DNA of 7,335 nucleotides from Gammaproteobacteria bacterium (GTDB lineage: Bacteria; Pseudomonadota; Gammaproteobacteria; JAURND01), in the NCBI GenBank assembly GCA_030830425.1, contig JAURND010000160.1, positions 1 to 7,335 of the forward strand. The letters run 5' to 3'. Below the pieces are notes generated by a model. It was not told the DNA's origin. It made no database searches and worked only from the letters and a program-made list of their open reading frames with translations. Made by a program: the position numbers and the translations under genes. This document shows positions 6,402 to 7,335 of this stretch, one piece after another. The first letter of the stretch is position 1, and each line of letters starts with the position of its first letter.

Positions 6402-6603
6402 GTAACCATTCATCATAATTAGGTAGAAGCAGTGGATCCCGGCCTTCGCCGGGACGCTTCGCGTTTTGCCAATTTTGGCGGAAAAAATCCCCTTAAAATC
6501 CTCACATATACATATATGCTGCGCTTTTTCGGCCATTTTTTACACCAGACTTGACTAAAATCTGACCGTTTATGCCAGTCTTTGTATGGTGGTGAATAGT
6601 TAC
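6402..6603. mobile_element. Non-autonomous IS66-like element (MITE), 202 bp
   Basis: The element begins GTAACCATTCATCA, and its other end read on the minus strand is GTAACTATTCACCA (12 of 14 identical, 14 of the first 18). It is bounded by a perfect 8-bp direct repeat, CACTTATA. IS66-family elements characteristically have ends starting GTAA and make 8-bp duplications, so a miniature or internally deleted IS66 relative is the best explanation. It contains no gene and depends on a transposase elsewhere. Inside are a perfect hairpin (TCCCGGC/GCCGGGA, 6437-6454), a GCCAA/TTGGC palindrome near 6468-6479 and a small GTGGT/ACCAC stem at the right end. The insertion lies between convergent icmO and bolA, where it would disturb neither gene. 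The intact duplication suggests a fairly recent insertion. The family assignment rests on ends and duplication only. Confidence 0.75.
6437..6454. repeat. GC-rich palindrome inside the IS66-like element
   Basis: TCCCGGC (6437-6443) and GCCGGGA (6448-6454) form a 7-bp stem with loop CTTC. The unit with its tail GGACGCTTCGCG (6452-6463) recurs in inverted orientation at 6652-6679, where GGACGCTTCGCG is exact and GGCCTTC and ATC are kept. That partner lies in the middle of family 1 copy D. The palindrome is therefore a separate repeat unit present in two different hosts. It resembles REP-like palindromes of proteobacterial intergenic regions. Confidence 0.6.
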
Positions 6604-6611
6604 CACTTATA
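6604..6611 (+). repeat. Right target-site duplication CACTTATA
   Basis: This is the identical partner of 6394-6401, directly after the GTTAC end of the element. Removing the element and one copy rejoins GCTCACTTATACTCGTCTCAC, the presumed original sequence. Confidence 0.8.
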
Positions 6612-6704
6612 CTCGTCTCACTTCAATGTGAGACAAAACTAGGGAGTTTTTCGCGAAGCGTCCTGGTGGAAGGCCTGATACCCACACCCCCTTAAATTTA
6701 ACTG
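6611..6704 (-). repeat. Dispersed intergenic repeat family 1, copy D
   Basis: Read on the minus strand it starts CAGTTAAATTTAAGGGGG and ends TTTTGTCTCACATTGAAGT plus GAGACGAGT. The end is nearly identical to copy A and the start matches copies B and C. The centre is replaced by the palindrome also found inside the IS66-like element (6652-6679). GTCTCAC (6615-6621) and GTGAGAC (6628-6634) form a perfect 7-bp hairpin with loop TTCAAT. In copy A this stem is retained with one wobble and one mismatch. The IS66-like element inserted right at the edge of this copy. Confidence 0.68.
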
Positions 6705-6710
6705 CCTCAC

Positions 6711-6820
6711 GACTTGTTCGCGGGACCCGGATTTTTTCTGGGATGCCGCAAACAAGTGGCGGCGCGTAGACTGGTGAGTCAAGTGGCAATTTTAACTCTG
6801 CGTTTTGGTCGGAATTATGG
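6711..6820 (-). repeat. Dispersed palindromic repeat family 2, right copy
   Basis: This is homologous to 3443-3560 and has the same orientation relative to the preceding gene. It includes a perfect GCCGC/GCGGC stem (6745-6749 with 6759-6763) around AAACAAGTG. A second, decayed palindromic unit lies at 6711-6727. The copy overlaps the last nine or so codons of bolA (to about 6820), including its stop at 6792-6794. Confidence 0.62.
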
Positions 6821-7067
6821 TAAAAATTTGTACAGCATGAATTTCATGACCGATCAAATCTTTGAGTACATCGTAAACCAATCGATGGCAAGTGACTTGA
6901 GATTGATGTAAAAAATCAGAAGCAGCAATGGTGATCTTAATATGTTTGCCACCTTGTTTTGCACCAGCATGCCCTACATGCAAATGGCTTTGATCTTCGA
7001 TGATTAATGTGGAGGGTGAAAGTGACTGAATTAAGCGTTGCTCAATCAAAGTTTTAAGATTTTGCAT
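6792..7067 (-). CDS. bolA: BolA family protein
   Basis: The 91-residue product has the BolA fold along its length. Visible signatures are SHLHVGH (27-33), the HIKITI strand (42-47), CHRLVY (60-65) and EIHAVQI (75-81) with the invariant C-terminal His77. BolA proteins pair with monothiol glutaredoxins to handle iron-sulfur clusters, and E. coli BolA also affects morphology and stress gene expression. Which BolA subgroup this belongs to cannot be fixed from the sequence. The start codon overlaps the end of yciB by 14 bases, so the two are probably one transcript. In many gammaproteobacteria yciI lies between a yciB-like gene and bolA; it is missing here. The last residues (about Ile84-Ser91) are encoded within repeat family 2, so the tail may be repeat-derived. 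Confidence 0.88.
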   Translation of the reverse strand: MQNLKTLIEQRLIQSLSPSTLIIEDQSHLHVGHAGAKQGGKHIKITIAASDFLHQSQVTCHRLVYDVLKDLIGHEIHAVQIFTIIPTKTQS

Positions 7068-7335
7068 TGAGATAACCTGATTTATGCAAATAAATGCCTT
7101 GTATCACTAAAAAAACAAGACTCAAGCCAAAGGTCCCAAATAATTTAAAATTCACCCAAATGTCGGTGCTAAAGTGATAAACGACATAAATATTTAGAGC
7201 CCCCATAAAAACAAAAAAAATAATCCACATGGTATTTAGACGTTGCCAGGCGAATAGTGGAATTTTCATCTGCTTGTCCAGCAGGCGTTGAATTAATAAT
7301 TTTTCTCCAACAAATTGGCTACCCAAAAAAGTAAG
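7054..7335 (-). CDS. yciB: YciB / septation protein A (IspZ), C-terminal part
   Basis: The gene is open at the window end. The last 93 residues are visible, beginning Leu-Thr-Phe-Leu-Gly-Ser, and the frame continues without a start. A TTG at 7326 could be read as a start but is internal. The family is about 180 residues, so roughly half is missing. Family signatures are GEKLLIQR, WQRLNTMWIIFFVFMGALN and DIWVNFKLFG. Two hydrophobic segments (WIIFFVFMGALNIYVVYHF and FGTFGLSLVFLVIQGIYL) are the last membrane helices of this polytopic inner-membrane protein. YciB influences envelope synthesis and cell division in enterobacteria and was first linked to intracellular septation in Shigella. It overlaps bolA by 14 bases and is transcribed ahead of it. 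Confidence 0.9.
   Translation of the reverse strand, partial: LTFLGSQFVGEKLLIQRLLDKQMKIPLFAWQRLNTMWIIFFVFMGALNIYVVYHFSTDIWVNFKLFGTFGLSLVFLVIQGIYLHKSGYLNAKS

Larger units (their letters stand above)
6299..6791. other. Repeat-rich gap between convergent icmO and bolA
   Basis: No gene is supported here. The gap holds an imperfect CGTCT/AGACG hairpin (6314-6332), a possible icmO terminator (6360-6378), the 202-bp IS66-like element with its target duplication (6394-6611), a family 1 repeat copy (6611-6704) and most of a family 2 copy (6711-6820). Frames on either strand in this gap run through repeats and resemble no known protein. Confidence 0.65.

Noticed and set aside
3835..6507. 14/15 match TTAAAATYCTCACAT at 3835-3849 and 6493-6507
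   Set aside because: One-mismatch 15-base matches are also expected by chance at this window size and base composition; flanks do not align.
6607..6911. Frames of 60 and 65 codons on opposite strands near the bolA end
   Set aside because: Both are made of repeat sequence or are antisense to bolA.

Overview
The window looks like chromosomal DNA from a Legionellales-type gammaproteobacterium (Legionella/Coxiella/Berkiella neighbourhood, genus not resolvable from sequence alone). The main evidence is a full-length IcmO/DotL, the coupling ATPase of the Dot/Icm type IVB secretion system. Low GC, a Legionella-style PAS hybrid kinase and abundant intergenic palindromic repeats fit a host-associated member of that order.

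Layout. Positions 1-616 hold no convincing gene, only a possible terminator, two inverted repeats and the first copy of a dispersed repeat. Positions 617-1232 carry two overlapping small genes: an isolated histidine-kinase dimerisation domain with its phospho-acceptor His but no ATPase domain, and a single-domain receiver. Positions 1436-3442 encode a hybrid kinase (PAS, HisKA, HATPase, receiver, HPt). Positions 3443-3940 are a repeat-rich gap. icmO follows at 3941-6298. A second repeat-rich gap (6299-6791) separates icmO from two convergent minus-strand genes, bolA and the C-terminal part of yciB (septation protein A), which runs off the window end.

The three two-component proteins could form one phosphorelay: the hybrid kinase has every catalytic module and an HPt, while the two small proteins together look like a hybrid kinase stripped of sensor and ATPase. 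icmO stands alone, without icmP or other dot/icm genes beside it.

The most notable non-coding content is the nested repeats. Four related copies of one repeat (family 1), two copies of another (family 2, directly after the hybrid kinase and over the end of bolA), and a palindrome shared between layers are present. A 202-bp element with IS66-like ends (GTAAC...GTTAC) is flanked by a perfect 8-bp duplication, CACTTATA, and is inserted at the edge of a family 1 copy. Family 1 and family 2 copies run into the last codons of the receiver gene and bolA, so these stop codons lie inside repeats.
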